From Polytrichum commune (lineage: Eukaryota; Streptophyta; Polytrichopsida; Polytrichales; Polytrichaceae): 64,000 bases of DNA. Of the stretch, positions 11,941 to 24,789 are shown piece after piece (positions within the stretch are counted from its first letter, which is position 1; each line of letters begins with the position of its first letter). The notes under the pieces were generated by a model. The model was not told the origin of the DNA and ran no database searches. It worked only from the letters and a program-made list of their open reading frames with translations. The stretch lies in assembly GCA_950295325.1 (NCBI GenBank), contig OX485807.1, positions 44,052,440 through 44,116,439 on the forward strand, written 5' to 3'. The position numbers and the translations under genes are program-made.

Positions 11941-12089
11941 CCTTAGGTATTTTGGTGTCTAAGGGGCCCAACAAAGGTCGATTATTAATTTGTCTGTTGT
12001 TGTTTCATGGGAATACATGCATACCAAGATGTGAGCTTCGTTCTAGACCCCTAAGGTATGTGGGTGTAATCCGGTTAGTTTTTCTTAAT

Positions 12090-13489
12090 CGGACCCTTAT
12101 ATTTGACTGGTGTGTGTGTGGCTAGGTGAGGATCAAAGAACAAGCACTATAATGACACATGTTCAAAAGAGGTTGGACTCTGTCCTCAAATTTTATAAGT
12201 ACTTTGCACTCAACAGTGACCACAAATTGGAAGAACATGTGTATTCAGCTAGGGAATCAACAAACATGCACTTTCCGAAAATCACAACTAAATTGGGGGA
12301 GGTCTAATTTTTGTTGATGCTTCATTGTATATTTGCTAATGTAACATGATTTTTGTTTTGTAAATTCAATCAAGAGAAGTTGCAGAACCTAAAAACAAAA
12401 CATGGTTCATGGACCATGAAGTCAATATGGTAGCAATATTTAGTGCTTTCATGATTTGTTTGTAATCAATTCAAAGTAATTCAATTTCAAAAAAGTGTGA
12501 TGAATTTATACAATAAAAATTTGGTCCAAATTTACAAGATTGTATACACACACACACACCCCCGTGAGGGTAAGAGTCCATATGAAATTTACAATTTTCA
12601 ATAGAATATGATACTTACTTATTGTACGTAGTAATGTATAAACTAAGGGAAAAGTTACACTCTATATGATATTTAGTGTCATATGGTAATTTATGTCAAT
12701 ATGGTAACTTTTTGGATGATACTTCTTATGAATAAGTTTATAAATGTTGTCATGGATGATGGATGAGTTCATCCATTGGCCAAAACCCTACCTTCTCTTG
12801 TCAGCAACTTGTGATGAAATATTATTATTGATGATTGAAATTTGGATGAACAATCACTTGGTAAGTGACAGTTATTACAACACTACAATAATTCTATAAT
12901 CCCCCCAAAAAAAATTTACAAGGAATGACAAATAATGTTGGGTTAACATTTAGTGTTGGTGACACTACATCGCGGTATACAATTAGTACTAAGCAAGGCA
13001 CTTAGAATTGGTGACACTAAATACCATATTTAGTGTAGTTCATTCTTGACTTTAAAAATATCTCGTGAACCACCAACTTTTTAGATTGGAATGAGATCAT
13101 CGTCATTGACAAGAAAATTTCATGGGGAACAGAATGATACCCAATGTGACCTTCCTAGCACCCTCCTTTTAGATGAACATGCCTTCAAGGGTCATTCATA
13201 AGCCCAAATAATCTTAGGAAGTTAAGGGTTCAAGGCCAAGGTGGAAGTTTTTTTTTTTGTGCGGTCGTTGATGCCCTCCTACATGAATGGACACATTTAT
13301 GTTAAAATATTGTTGTTTTGGAGATGTGGATGGTCAAAAACTTGTATAAACACTCTACACTTAACAAAAATGCCAACCGTGCGGTCATATTTACTACAAG
13401 AGGTGTTGATTTTCTCTAGTAAGCTACTCGATTCAACTAAATTGTTTTAGTTCATTTTGCTTTGGCCTTTAGGAGTAAACTAGACACTA
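12090..13489. other. intergenic with a dispersed-repeat fragment
   Basis: 12090-12200 is a fragment of the family also seen at 8500 and 20200. The rest is AT-rich, has no recognisable gene, and includes a short CA run near 12548-12559. Confidence 0.45.
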
Positions 13490-13870
13490 TATATATCAAG
13501 GCTTCTACATTGATATGTGCAAATAGGTGGCCATGTGCTAATTTGTCGACATTCCACACTATTTTGAGTAATTAATACCATAATATCAAGATATAGCATT
13601 CACCTTTTTTATTGTGGTCCTTGTATGGATGAATAAATAAAGTTGTAAGTTAATGTGATCTACTTTTGATAGGCTAGGTAATTTGCATGGGTAAAGAGGT
13701 TGTTGATTTGCAAAGGGAGCCTAATTCCACATATCATTGTGGTTGAGAATGGACACTACATGAGCATGTGTTACAATGAGATTGGACTAAGTGCTCAAAT
13801 GTAGACCACTCTCTAGGATCAATAGTTAACATGATTAGGATGGTTGCCTATGGTATGAGCATTAAAAAAG
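13490..13870 (+). repeat. dispersed repeat family, copy A
   Basis: Ordered motifs ('ttctacattgatatgtg', 'gtcgacattccaca', 'gtaatttgcatgg..aaagagg', 'tttgcaaaggg.gcctaatt', 'ttggactaagtgctcaaa') recur at 31510-31815, and more weakly at 50400-50700, on the same strand. Noncoding; element class unknown. Confidence 0.55.
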
Positions 13871-14419
13871 AAAGAGAATTTTCCTTGTGCCTCTTACAAC
13901 TTTTGTGCACCTTTAATTCTTAAGACTTGAGCTGACCTATATCCCTCTTAGAATAAGTATACATGTGTGACAATGTGGTATTTTTATGAAGGGCTAATTA
14001 TCTACTAGGATAGATTTTGCTGCATGCTAATTTTCAAAATAATGGTAACTTGTTGTGACTATTTCCTATGGGTAACTATAAAATTGTTAAATGATTAATT
14101 TAATGGTACCCAATATTACTTACATGTAAAAGAAATCCCCAATTTCCCAAAGTCTTTAAAGTGTATGATTAATTATAAGCCTTGCAAAAAGCACATGTAC
14201 AAAACAAAGAAAACAAACATCCTTTAGGGTTTATGGTTTATAGATCACTCACTATGACACGATATATCCAATCAATACTACAAATAGGGAGAGCCAATGT
14301 GATTATGGACCTTTTTTTTATCAATGTCTAAGTATGAATTGATTTAAGATGAAAAGACTAAAGTAATGTCAAAGGCCTCTCAAACTACTACTATCAATGA
14401 CAACTACAACGTCATCTTA

Positions 14420-14952
14420 GGGCCGCTTTACACCTAGAGGCCGGGCCAATTTCCCTTGAGGCCGATTGCACAAAATTTCAGCCTTTTTTGGGTTGGAGGC
14501 CGGCCTCTACTACACATTATAATAAGATTATACCGGGGGCCAATTTTCCCATATGTAAAGGCCCTCGGGCCAAGAAGCCAAGCTGATTCAAAAAAATTAG
14601 CCTAATCCAACGGATGTAGCATAATCTAAGATAGAGCCTTTAGATTCCACATAATCCAATGGATCTAGTTCACTTTAAAAAATTATACTTTATTTAAGAA
14701 GATTTTTTTAGTGGAATATGACATTGGCCTCTAGTCCAAGAATTGGCCTTCCATTTTGGGTGCACCCAATTCAACGAGCTTGGGCCGTGTCATAACATAC
14801 ATTTTTTAATTTAAAAAATCATACCACCAAATCGGCCCGGCCTCTAGATGTAAAGGGGTTGGGGCCGATTTGAGCCTTTTGACCAATCACAAATGAGGAT
14901 TTCAAGCCTCTTACACAACGAATTGGCCCGGCCTCTAAGTGTAAAGCGGCCC
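14420..14952. mobile_element. Harbinger-type (Tourist-like) MITE, family 2, 533 bp
   Basis: The terminal inverted repeats are about 33 bp with essentially one mismatch. Each starts GGGCCGCTTTACAC(C/T)T and continues AGAGGCCGGGCCAATT. Perfect direct TTA repeats flank it at 14417-14419 and 14953-14955, as expected for PIF/Harbinger insertion. A degenerate internal copy of the terminal motif lies near 14828-14870. There is no transposase, so it is non-autonomous. The near-perfect ends suggest it is relatively young. Confidence 0.88.
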
Positions 14953-14955
14953 TTA

Positions 14956-16003
14956 AAGAGGCATGCAAGGATCTATCGTATGTAGTACTACTCATAATAT
15001 CATGCCAAATTATATTGAGTCTCACTTATTGCATGAGTTGTGATTTCAAAATTTGTGTAGGATAACTGGTCTTAGCTCACAATCATCATCACCATCTTGG
15101 CTTGCAAGAGCCAACACATAAGATATTCAAGCATAATCTCTAGTGATCGACTTCCAAGCTCCACAAACACAACAAGAAATGAACTTGCAATCTCAAATAA
15201 TTAATCCCTTGAGGATGCTACACACACTAAAATCCACAAAATATCTATCTCAATCTACACAAGAAGATAAACTAATGTGACAGAGAACACTTGATTTTGG
15301 CATTGAAAATCAGGAGAGTGGGGCGACAGGGGCCCAATGCCCCTTGAAATGCTTGGCAACATCTCACAAGTGATTTCATTTATCCTTCGATTCTTCACAA
15401 AAAATCAACAATCATTCATTCATTTCTCTCAATTGAAGTGCAAGATATATTTTCATATCTAACCCCTTATATACATGGTATTTTAGATGTACCAATACAA
15501 TAATTTTATGATGTTTGCACACCTAGAACACCCTATATTGTATGTAACTATTTTACAAATTTCACCCACAATTCATATATGAAACCCTAACTTTTATCAC
15601 ACGTAAATCCCATGTCTTTCGCTAGTGCCTCCCCCGAGAGCCCATACATGTTTGACCAACGTTTCCTCAATGGTGTCGGAAACTAGCCAAAACTTTTCAA
15701 GCATAATGGCTGATGACAATTATTTTTCCAATTGTGTTGGCAATTAGTTGTTACTAATTTTTAATGCTATTGGCAATTCACCAATACTCCCCAATTTTAT
15801 CAGCTAACAACCACTACATTTGCATTTGTATCGGCCAAGAGCCGATACAATACCACATTTTACTAACGGCAGATAAAATTGCACTTTGTAACCATTGATT
15901 CTTTTTCAAGTCTTGTTGAATACCAGCTAGTACACGTACATTTGCTACAAAACATTATATACTAGATGATTTGCCTCATAACATTATTAAGCAGTCTAGG
16001 TTT
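14956..16003. other. intergenic, no gene seen
   Basis: AT-rich, with short unrelated frames only. 15650-15850 has weakly repetitive text built on 'ttggc.a' and 'tatcggc', without a clear unit. Confidence 0.5.
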
Positions 16004-16128
16004 GTTCATGTGGGCCCTAAGAATATAACCATGGGATGCCCCAACCTAGTGCAAGGAGAATCATGTTCAGTATACATGTGCACTAGGTTGGGACATCCCA
16101 TGATTATATTCTCAAGACCCATGTGAAC
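16004..16128. repeat. 125-nt foldback with 50-nt arms
   Basis: The left arm 16004-16053 is the inverted complement of the right arm 16079-16128 over 50 positions with seven differences and no gap; the loop is 25 nt. All seven differences are transitions. In a minus-strand transcript five become G:U pairs, leaving two mismatches. The size and pairing suit either a small MITE or a miRNA-like or siRNA hairpin precursor. No flanking target duplication is evident. Confidence 0.75.
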
Positions 16129-16149
16129 GAGCGCACACTACTTATTAAT

Positions 16150-16335
16150 GTTATGCTAATCTCCATGTTCCACATATTTGTAAATACTTAGGTAAATATA
16201 TTTAGGGTTTTCCATATTTTGGTATTGGTGTTTGATTGTATATATAAATGATTCTATGTACCATGCAAGACCCTTCCTATGTAAATAAAGTTACCCTAGT
16301 ATTGTCACTATGATACTAGAATGGTATCAACCCAA
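16150..16335 (+). mobile_element. possible 3' LTR edge with primer-binding-site-like motif
   Basis: A TATATAAA-bearing AT-rich stretch ends with TACTAGAA followed by TGGTATCAAC at 16322-16331. This resembles the end of a copia-type LTR followed by a primer-binding site (plant consensus TGGTATCAGAGC). No second LTR, gag or pol was found, so this is a weak call for an old remnant. Confidence 0.25.
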
Positions 16336-18154
16336 ATAATGACTCATGTTGAAAAGATTCTTTTATCATCCTATGCCAATATTTGACTACTGTAACAATC
16401 TGATGTTGGTAAGGCAAGTTCTTTGAAACCATAATGAATTCACAAATCTCATTTTTTACCTTCCTTTTTCTTTATGAAATATATCATGTAAATCCAGGAT
16501 GGGACGTAAATCCTTTGCCGTTTTTTGTCCCGTCCAAATTTAATGCGACGAGCGGGGTGTGGATGGAAAAATTTGTAAGAAAATTGTTCACCAACTTGTC
16601 GACCTAAAGAATCAGGTTGAAGGTCCTAGGTGACCGCTTGGCGTGGAATTTCAGGTCATCCAGTCACCTTCATTTTTTATTTTTTTATTTTTTTGAGGTC
16701 GAGTGGCTAAGCTAACATGGAATGAAAATTCAAGTCAACTTGACAGTTGATTGGTTGGTCAACAAAGTTTTTTATTCATCAAGTTGCATGTTGCATATTC
16801 ACAAGTGCCGTTACTAACTAGTTTCCACATGGGATACAAGTGGGTCTTGGTGAATGTGAGCATGACACATGGCAAGTTATGAGGGGGGAATATTGATTTT
16901 GTGTTGAAATAGAGAGCCCTCTACGGTAATGCCTTCATGCATGTTGATGTGCGGGGCAAGCCTTGTGGGGGGCTATGGACAGAGGCGGGAGAAAATCTTC
17001 TCATACAAGTGTGCCTTTTCTTGCCAAGAGGGAATCACCACAAACAAATGCAAGGGTCTCATCCATCTAGCATGAATAAGAAAATCATTCACACTCCATA
17101 GCTCCCTTCCGTTCCCCTCACCATGCATCCGTCCATTCATCCATCTATCCATCCATCCATCCATCCTGATATCGCATTTCAATCGATTTGAGATCATAAT
17201 TACCCTTGAAGAACCCGAATTAGTCTAGTCAAAGTCATTTGAAATGAATCGTCACAAACCTGTACATTGGACACTTGGATGGATGAGAAATTGCTTGTAT
17301 GCGAGGGGTTTCTTCATCTGTGGCCCCAGCATGCCTTGCCCCACACATACATTGTGAAATGTGCCAGGATGAAGTCCCCGGGCTTGTTACATGGGCCGAG
17401 GGTGCCAGTGTTTTGTGTGCCCAGGCAGTGGGATAGAGGAATGGATGAGCCGCATGGACGAGTTTCTGTCGTGGAGAACAAGTAACCATGGATGAATGAA
17501 AGGGAGGGATGGAGGATGGGGCGAGGACATTGTCAGTCGAGAGGCTCGAGCTTTGTGTATTATATGAAGGCCACCTCACCTTCTCCTTGCGTCCACAATG
17601 AATTAATTGTGATTAATCAGAAATTACTAGACTTAGGTTGCATTCAATCTTACTTAACTAGTTTAAATGCGTATGAAAACTTTGTGATAGTAGTCGATAT
17701 TAACTATATATATAATATTAAACTATTAAAATTGAAAAAAAATCATCAATTTGAGTTACACTGTAGAATGACAAAGTCCCTTTCAATTGAAAGTCACAAA
17801 AATTATAACCTCAATGCTAATGAGGATTTTGTAATATTTTTGACTTCCAAGTTTATTATGTGCTTTATTGGCGGTTTCACTATGAAAATGAAATCCAATC
17901 AATTGCTTAATTACTCAATGAAAGTGAACATATCTATTGGATTTGAGACCTTGAAAATGAAGTGCACTCAATATGGGATTTGTGGACAAGTAGCCTTCAA
18001 AAATGCAAGTACAATAGTTTTTTCGAAGTCGGGCGGGCGGGCAACAATTTTTGGTCGGGTGCAGAAAAACTGACGGGCAACTGCCCCTGACATAATATTC
18101 CCCCCCCCCCCCCGAAAAGTTCGTGGGGGGGTACTTAACGTCCTCCACTTGGAT
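16336..18154. other. intergenic with a MITE fragment and simple repeats
   Basis: An inverted copy of the short element at 55846-55976 lies at about 16845-16927. A CATC microsatellite occupies 17141-17166. The frames at 17235-17579 and 17492-18073 have no recognisable domain. A run of about 14 C lies near 18101-18114. Confidence 0.45.
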
Positions 18155-18560
18155 GTAGTGCATATCACATTTGTAAATTTGAATATGATGTATGACACAT
18201 TCACAAATTTGGATCAAGTGCATGACACATTTGAATATGACGCATGACACATATGTAAATCTGGATCTTGTGCATGACACATTTTTAAATATGAAAATGA
18301 CGCATGACATATTTGTAAATCTGGATCTTGTGCATGAAACATTTGTAAATATGAATGTGACGCATGACATATTTATAAATATGGATCTGGTGCATGACAC
18401 GTTTGTAAATTTGGATCTAGTGCATGACACATTCGTAAACATGAATATGACGGATGACACATTTGTAAATTTGGATTTAGTGCATAACACATTTTTGGAT
18501 TTGGGACCGGCGTATAACACATTCCAGAGATTTTGATGCGTAACACATTCCGTAGATATC
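18155..18560 (+). repeat. 30-bp minisatellite
   Basis: About thirteen imperfect units of roughly 30 bp built on GCATGACACATTTGTAAAT plus (C/T/A)TGGATCT(T/A)GT. Since 30 is a multiple of three, long repetitive frames stay open on both strands (plus 18192-18536, minus 17915-18568). These frames are by-products of the repeat. Confidence 0.8.
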
Positions 18561-20375
18561 GTTTGCATAACACATTAGCAAATGTGGTTGAAAACCGATG
18601 GGAAGGAGATAGGGAACGTTCCCAATGCTCTGGAGAGGATCCATGGCTCGAAGGATGACTAACGTCGTTGGAGCTAACTCCGTCCAAGGTTCCATCCAGT
18701 CTGGCAAGGTGCGGGCAACAGTGTCGGCAGGTCCAAAAAGTTACGGTTTGGGCATTGACACGTGGGCCAGGGGACGTGGATTCTTAGGCGCACAGAGCTC
18801 GATAGGGGTTCTTTAGCGTCCGGCGGTACGAATAAGAGAGACTGGAGAACTCCATTAAACAAAATAGCTTACAAACTGATTTATCCCTTTTCTATTATGG
18901 ATATTACTAAGCTTCTCGCTTCATATGCCATTGTATTGCAACATTTTATTCCTCATTCACTATATTTGCAATATATAAACAAAACACCAAGACTATGAAA
19001 CACGTTCATTATAATTGTTCTTTTTACAAGAGCTGGAAGCCTAGTGGAATTTCATATCCATGTGATAAGACACACATATTAGAGTTATTCATAAAGTGAA
19101 GTAGATGAAACCATGGGTTTAGTCTCAAACCATGAGTTTAAGAGAAGTAACACAAAGTCACCCAAGTTTTCTCAATGTTTAAATTATCGTCCACATGAGT
19201 GGTGTTGGGATATTAGAGACTGGCTTTCTAACTTTTCCTACTAGGACGGGTGGGGCAAGCCAATTTGTGTAGGCTAATCTAGGACAATGGATCCATGCAC
19301 ATTCAAAAAAAGACACAATTCACAGGGCTGATTGCAAAGGGCCGTTGTATGTAAGTCTTGGATGCAATGAGCTTGGCATCATATTGCAATGTGTTCTAAA
19401 TGTGTTGCATCTACTATCATTTTGGAACCTTTGAATGGTGAGGAAGCATGAGCGTTGACATAGTTCCCTTGCAATGGTGGGTGGGCAGTGGCCCGGTTTA
19501 ATGGTAGTATGTTGAGAGGACGGTGTAGGGATAGTGTGACGTATTGATTCAAATGGAAGGGTGCAGCAACCCGAGGCGGCATGCACTTGGGGGGGACACT
19601 TCACTATACTTCGTGTGAACACGTGCGTTAAAGGGGTATTTAAATGAGGCTATCACATAATTGGAATATTTGAGGTATATTCTATAGCATTCTGGAACAT
19701 TTTAGGTATATTCTCGATATATTATTTAATTATTCCTTACTTGAATTTTAAGCATCCTATATTACATCTATTTTTTTCTAAATTTTATTGCCCATGAATA
19801 AAATACACCCTATATTTTAACGCACCATGTTTACTAATTTTCCTAAGTGTCCTCCCCGAGGGCATGCACTCATACTAGACGACTATCTAACATACTTTTA
19901 AAAAAATGGACAATGGTTGGGTTCATGAGTGTTGATGCAAGTTGCTTGTGACAATGGGTAAACTAAGGTGGTGGTGGTGGTGGTGGTGGTGGTGGGGGGG
20001 GGGGGGTGGGGGGGGGGTAATGGCAACATGTTGTGTGGACATTATGGGGGTGACTAGGGACGTTATTTCATATACATAGGTGCAACATGTTGGTACTACA
20101 TGTGTCCAAACCTGTGCTCTACAAAAATATGCTCATTGTTTACTTGGAGTGACTTTTTGTAAGATAGGCATGCACGATTTGATTGCTTATCTTATGTGGT
20201 TGGATGCACCTACAAGAACGGATATTGAAAAGATGTGTGTTTAGAAGAGATTGGACTAACTACTCATAATATGATACCCATTCTAGGCTCATTAATCAAT
20301 ATAATTGGGAGTACATGTCTATAGACCCTTCAATCAAGATGAGAATCTTCATTTTGATAATGAATAGGATACTTA
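18561..20375. other. intergenic, no gene seen
   Basis: Contains a (GGT)n tract followed by long G runs at about 19968-20018 and a fragment of the 8500/12090 repeat family at 20200-20365. The small frames at 18625-18816 and 19320-19622 lack features. Confidence 0.5.
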
Positions 20376-20947
20376 GGGGTTATTTACACCATGGACCATG
20401 AAGTCGTCCCAAGGTCTTGTAAAATTTATGATTGGCTCTTGAACTTGTCCTGGGATCACTGCAGTTTACACCACGGAAAAAATGTCAAAGTGACCATGAA
20501 GTTTGAGGTCCCCAAAAAACATAATTTAAGGCCTACATCATCCACTGACATGGTCCAACAAGTTTTGCAATGGGAGAGGCAAAAGAGGTGCTTTTGGTAG
20601 AAAATGCAAGGGCCCATAGCAAAGATATATTTTTATAATGAAATTTTAATGAAATTATTCTTTGGGAATAGAAGATGATGACAAAAGAAGACAAGGGAAT
20701 GGTCAAACTTCAATCCTTTTCAAAATTGCCTTTTTTGGACATATATTAAAAAAATCAGCACATTCACTTTTTGGTGCATGGTCATTCCTCTTGGTCCACG
20801 TTCAGTTTACACCTAGTGAGGGGCCCAAAGGCTTTGTAAATTGATTATTTAAGAAATCAGACCATGGAAGTTGGACCCTCAAGTTGGACCATGGAAAAAG
20901 GCCATCTTCCATGGTCTAACTTCATGGTCTATTGTGTGAACTGGCCC
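20376..20947. mobile_element. Harbinger-type MITE, family 3, 572 bp
   Basis: The left end starts GGGGTTATTTACACC and the right end, on the opposite strand, GGGCCAGTTCACACA. Both continue (A)ATRGACCATGAAGT, giving an imperfect terminal inverted repeat of about 30 bp. The flanks are TTA (20373-20375) and TCA (20948-20950), a target duplication with one change. Further inverted pieces of the same motif ('gttggaccatggaa', 'ttccatggtctaac') lie inside the right part. No transposase. Confidence 0.6.
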
Positions 20948-20950
20948 TCA

Positions 20951-21660
20951 TATGAGCTCCAAACATTATGAGGAAATTGGCTACAACCTTGATTTAGATA
21001 TGCTTTTAACCATCTGTTACTAATCATGTGTTGCTTATCCTAGGCAAAGTGGGCTAGTTGGAAAAAACAACCATTTTATTTTTTTATTTTTTTAATTTAA
21101 TATAATACTTTTTTCCTTCCTTTTTTGGTTTTTTTGGTTTTTGGTTTGAACACATGAGGCGCTCATCTACCCTTGTTGTTAAGACTTGGGAGATGTTTTT
21201 CCTTTGTTATCGGGGGAAAAACCATAACCTTTGTGTTACAAGGATTTCTTCCCAAACGAATTGCCTCTGTAATTACTAGATTCTCCCGGATATGAAAGCC
21301 TAAATTCAAATCTCTTGGAGGTTGTCACAACAAAGCCTTCCACTAGCACTAGTAGGAAGCATGTTCCACAACATAACGGCCTAACAACCAAGGGCCGGTG
21401 TGTTGGATATTTGCACACTAGCGCATATTGCGATGGGGACCAATACAAGATGGAGAATTACAAAGTGTGATGTTATAAACTTTCTCGTTAGAAGCAGTCT
21501 TGGACGAAAGCGCGATAATAACACCAATCCAGGGTAAGGAAAGAGGTTTGCCCCAGTAATAATTTCAGTTACATTCCTTGCACTCTCCCACTGATTGCAG
21601 TGAATTTTGGTGGGTGCCTTACAACTTCGATGAACTTGTTTGCCATTCCAAAGGGAAGGG
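20951..21660. other. intergenic, no gene seen
   Basis: A T-rich tract at 21070-21150 and short unrelated frames. No gene recognised. Confidence 0.5.
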
Positions 21661-21661
21661 A

Positions 21662-22562
21662 TTATTTTTGCATGTGTTGGTCAAGGATGAGTCCACAAAA
21701 CATGCTAAAATACTCTAGATGAGGAGAGAAGTCGTCGAGGGGAAATGGGCACACTGGATTGTAGATAGAACCCAACTTCTTCAAGCTCAATGACTTCAGT
21801 ACGGGTAAGGTTGGTACCAATAAGAACATGCCAAATTTCAGGGATTTTGAGTCGTGTAAGAACATGAGAACGCTTAGGTCCCATGACACTACGCGTAATT
21901 TGGTCTAGACAAAACTAAAACTCCTCGATTTCAATTGTTGTACCCTTATACTTACACTTCTGCCCTTTGTAAGTATGGGCAGTTGTGGGTTTTCCATGCC
22001 TAACAACCAACAACTTGCATTTGGCTTGTGTGTGTATTTGAATGGTGTGACATCGTTTCTTTGATTTGTGTAACATTCTTGCTATGTGCCATTCTAATGT
22101 ATCACAATCTGTTTCCAACACAATTTGGATACCTTCATAATCATTGGATGATAACTCTATTAGAGGTTCTAGATACTCACGTTTAATACCTTGGAGATTG
22201 ATGAGGAAAATATTATCAAAACGAACACTAGATAGAGACTTCACTCGTATTGGACGTAACAATGGGTATTTAACACTAGATGTACGAGAAATGGGAGTTA
22301 GTATTTTGGTTGAAGTTGTGAAGAGCACTAAGCAAATACCGTAAATTTTAAAGCGTCCTGCATGAAGAAGCCATTAGAGGCCTTTATAATGGTTGTATCT
22401 TGATTGGAAGATATTTTTTTTGAGAATACCAAAGTCGCTTGACACTTCTTCCTCTACAACAATAGAAGGAGGGGAGAATTCAAGGAGGGGAGACATGAAA
22501 AACATGGGCATGTATATGTACAAAGCCTCTGGCATCCAATGGTCAAACGAATGAGACCTCAT
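21662..22562 (-). CDS. hypothetical protein fragments, unrecognised
   Basis: Three minus-strand open stretches (about 22562-22374, 22328-21915 and 21889-21662) look more protein-like than their surroundings. A possible acceptor (TCATGCAG|GACGC) lies near 22360, before the 137-residue stretch. That stretch ends at a TAG at 21915-21917. It includes basic and mixed-charge text such as IHTQAKCKLLVVRHGK. I recognise no family, and joining the pieces would be guesswork. It may be a decayed gene. Confidence 0.25.
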
Positions 22563-24604
22563 GACCCATTACAACAATAGTAGCCATAGGGAAAGATTTA
22601 AAAAATAATAGAAAACTACGGACAAGCCACAAGAACATAAAGATATGAAAAAAAACAAGTGATAGTATTGGTGAATGAAAAGGTTGTGAATATAAACAAT
22701 GAGAAATTAGAGGGGTTGAACCAAACGAAAGGAAATTGTATGATATTAAATATTATACAATATTTGGTATAGAAGAAAATATTGTAATATCATTTGAAAA
22801 TAAAATTTATGTAGTGTAAAGAGATATTAACAAAATATAATGGTTGTAATCAATACAGTACACAACTTTTTATTTGCAGATAATGGGCCAAACGACAGGT
22901 GTGACATAACTTGTATGTTTATAGAAGTTATTAATTTATGCAAGATTTATAATTGACACTTACAACTAGCAATATTACAACTTGTGAGCCTTAGATTTGC
23001 CCCCAACGGCAAAGAGGCTTACAATTGAGGATTTTAATCAAAAACATTAAATTACTAATAGAGAAAATTAGCCAAAGAATCATTTAGATTAAGATGGATA
23101 AAGAAAGAAGACCCTACGAGGTTGGTTATGTGTAATTGGGATAAGAATCTTAAACAAGTAGAAAATTGGGAACCAAAGGGATAAAAGAAAAATGTCATTT
23201 ACTCGAATTGGAAATATTAAAGGAATTATGGGATAGTAAGTAGGTAGATTAAATAAGAAGAAACCAATTCAAGCAAACATTTCATTGACAAAAATCAAGT
23301 AGGGGCAAAAAAATGAATATTTCCGGAGGCGGCCAAGGAGGAAAAATTGAAGGTAATAATCACGTGCGTAATGTTTTTGCCAACTAGCACAAAGGGGCTA
23401 TGTGGACACCATTGCCAACCAAAATTCAAATCTAAACTAAAATGACAAAGCTTTTATTAGGGCTTGAACAAATGAGTTGCGAAGTGATGTTCTCCTACAT
23501 TCGCCACCGAAAGTTTGGTTCCTAACCCAACTATCCATGTAAGGCTAGGGGATTAGCATCCATCTAGCCGCCGAAGGGGGATTCCAACTCCCATGTCTGT
23601 ATAGCCTCTCGGTTAAGTATTGTGGTAATAAATTTTCCTTTCATAGCTCGTTTGTGTGTGGTGAGGTTGGGTTGAACTCTGGCATGAACACTCTGTGTGT
23701 TGTAAGTGATAAGATGAGAATAATGGTCCACGAAACCACCATCATGTTGTTGGCCCCAAGGGTTGGAGGTGATGGCCCCAACTCTTGAAGATTATGGAAC
23801 ATGTTCAATACACATGTTGCCTTATTTTCCGGTCCCATTAAGTTGAAATTTTGTGGTCAAACCGTATTAAACTAATTAACAACCAATAAAATTTGTACAA
23901 TCTCTGTGGACAAAAAACCAACCGGGCATTTGACTCAAAGGGTTGACACTATCCCCCCCCCCCTTGGCACCAAAGATCGGAGGGTATAAGTGTCAATCAA
24001 CCGTCAAGAGACTCACACAGGGTTTCGAGGGGTTCTGGTTAGAGTGTACACCAAACATGTAGGTGGTGATGCCATGATTTATGAACTTAATAATATAGAC
24101 TCAATTCAATCAATCATAAACTACGAAGGAAGGTTGAGAAGGTGAGACTTAATTAAGGTCTCCCCATTTAAAAAAATTAATTCATAAGAGGTAAGGAATT
24201 AGATGTGGCCCAACTGATTAAGCAAATTCACTCATTATCCTGTCAACTTGAGCAACAAATAACGAAAAACCACATATAAAAATGTAAGCTAAGTTATTTC
24301 ATTAATTAGGGTTAGGTTGCTTTGATCCCAAGGCTGGTACGTCTGTGTGTAGACTAAAATAAATTAAGCATTAGGTTAGGAAAATTGATATATCTTAGAT
24401 AATCATCTGAGGTTCTTAAGATCTAAGTAGAACCTATCGGAAAGGATACGATGCGATTACCAATTCCCCATAAACCGAAGCACTCATGAAATAACATAAC
24501 ATTCGGGTCGCGCTTGGGCACTTGCTAAGGCAAGCCACCTTCACCGAAGGGCTTGTGTGGTACTTTTAGGCTTCCTCGGAGGAGGGTGCCCAAAAGCACC
24601 ATAC
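22563..24604. other. intergenic, no gene seen
   Basis: AT-rich. A run of C lies near 23955-23963. No domain, RNA gene or element end was recognised. Confidence 0.5.
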
Positions 24605-24750
24605 AACTGGTAATATTAAAACTAGTTTGATTAAAACTGACACTATCATAACTCGCACTATTACAACTGTCAATATTAAAACTGACACTATTAAAACTTG
24701 CACTATTACAATTGGTAATATTATAACTGACACTATTAAAACTGGTACTA
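24605..24750 (+). repeat. 15-bp tandem repeat
   Basis: About nine imperfect units of ACTGACACTATTAAA and close variants (ACTGGTAATATTAAA, ACTTGCACTATTACA). The minus-strand frame across it is repetitive and not a gene. Confidence 0.7.
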
Positions 24751-24789
24751 ACAATTTATGATGCACGTTGATCCAATATGTGCATGTAT

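Noticed and set aside
16150-16335. An LTR retrotransposon
   Set aside because: Only a primer-site-like motif was seen, with no partner LTR or pol/gag domains. It is kept only as a weak feature.
17915-18568. 217-residue minus-strand ORF
   Set aside because: It is a translation of the 30-bp minisatellite.
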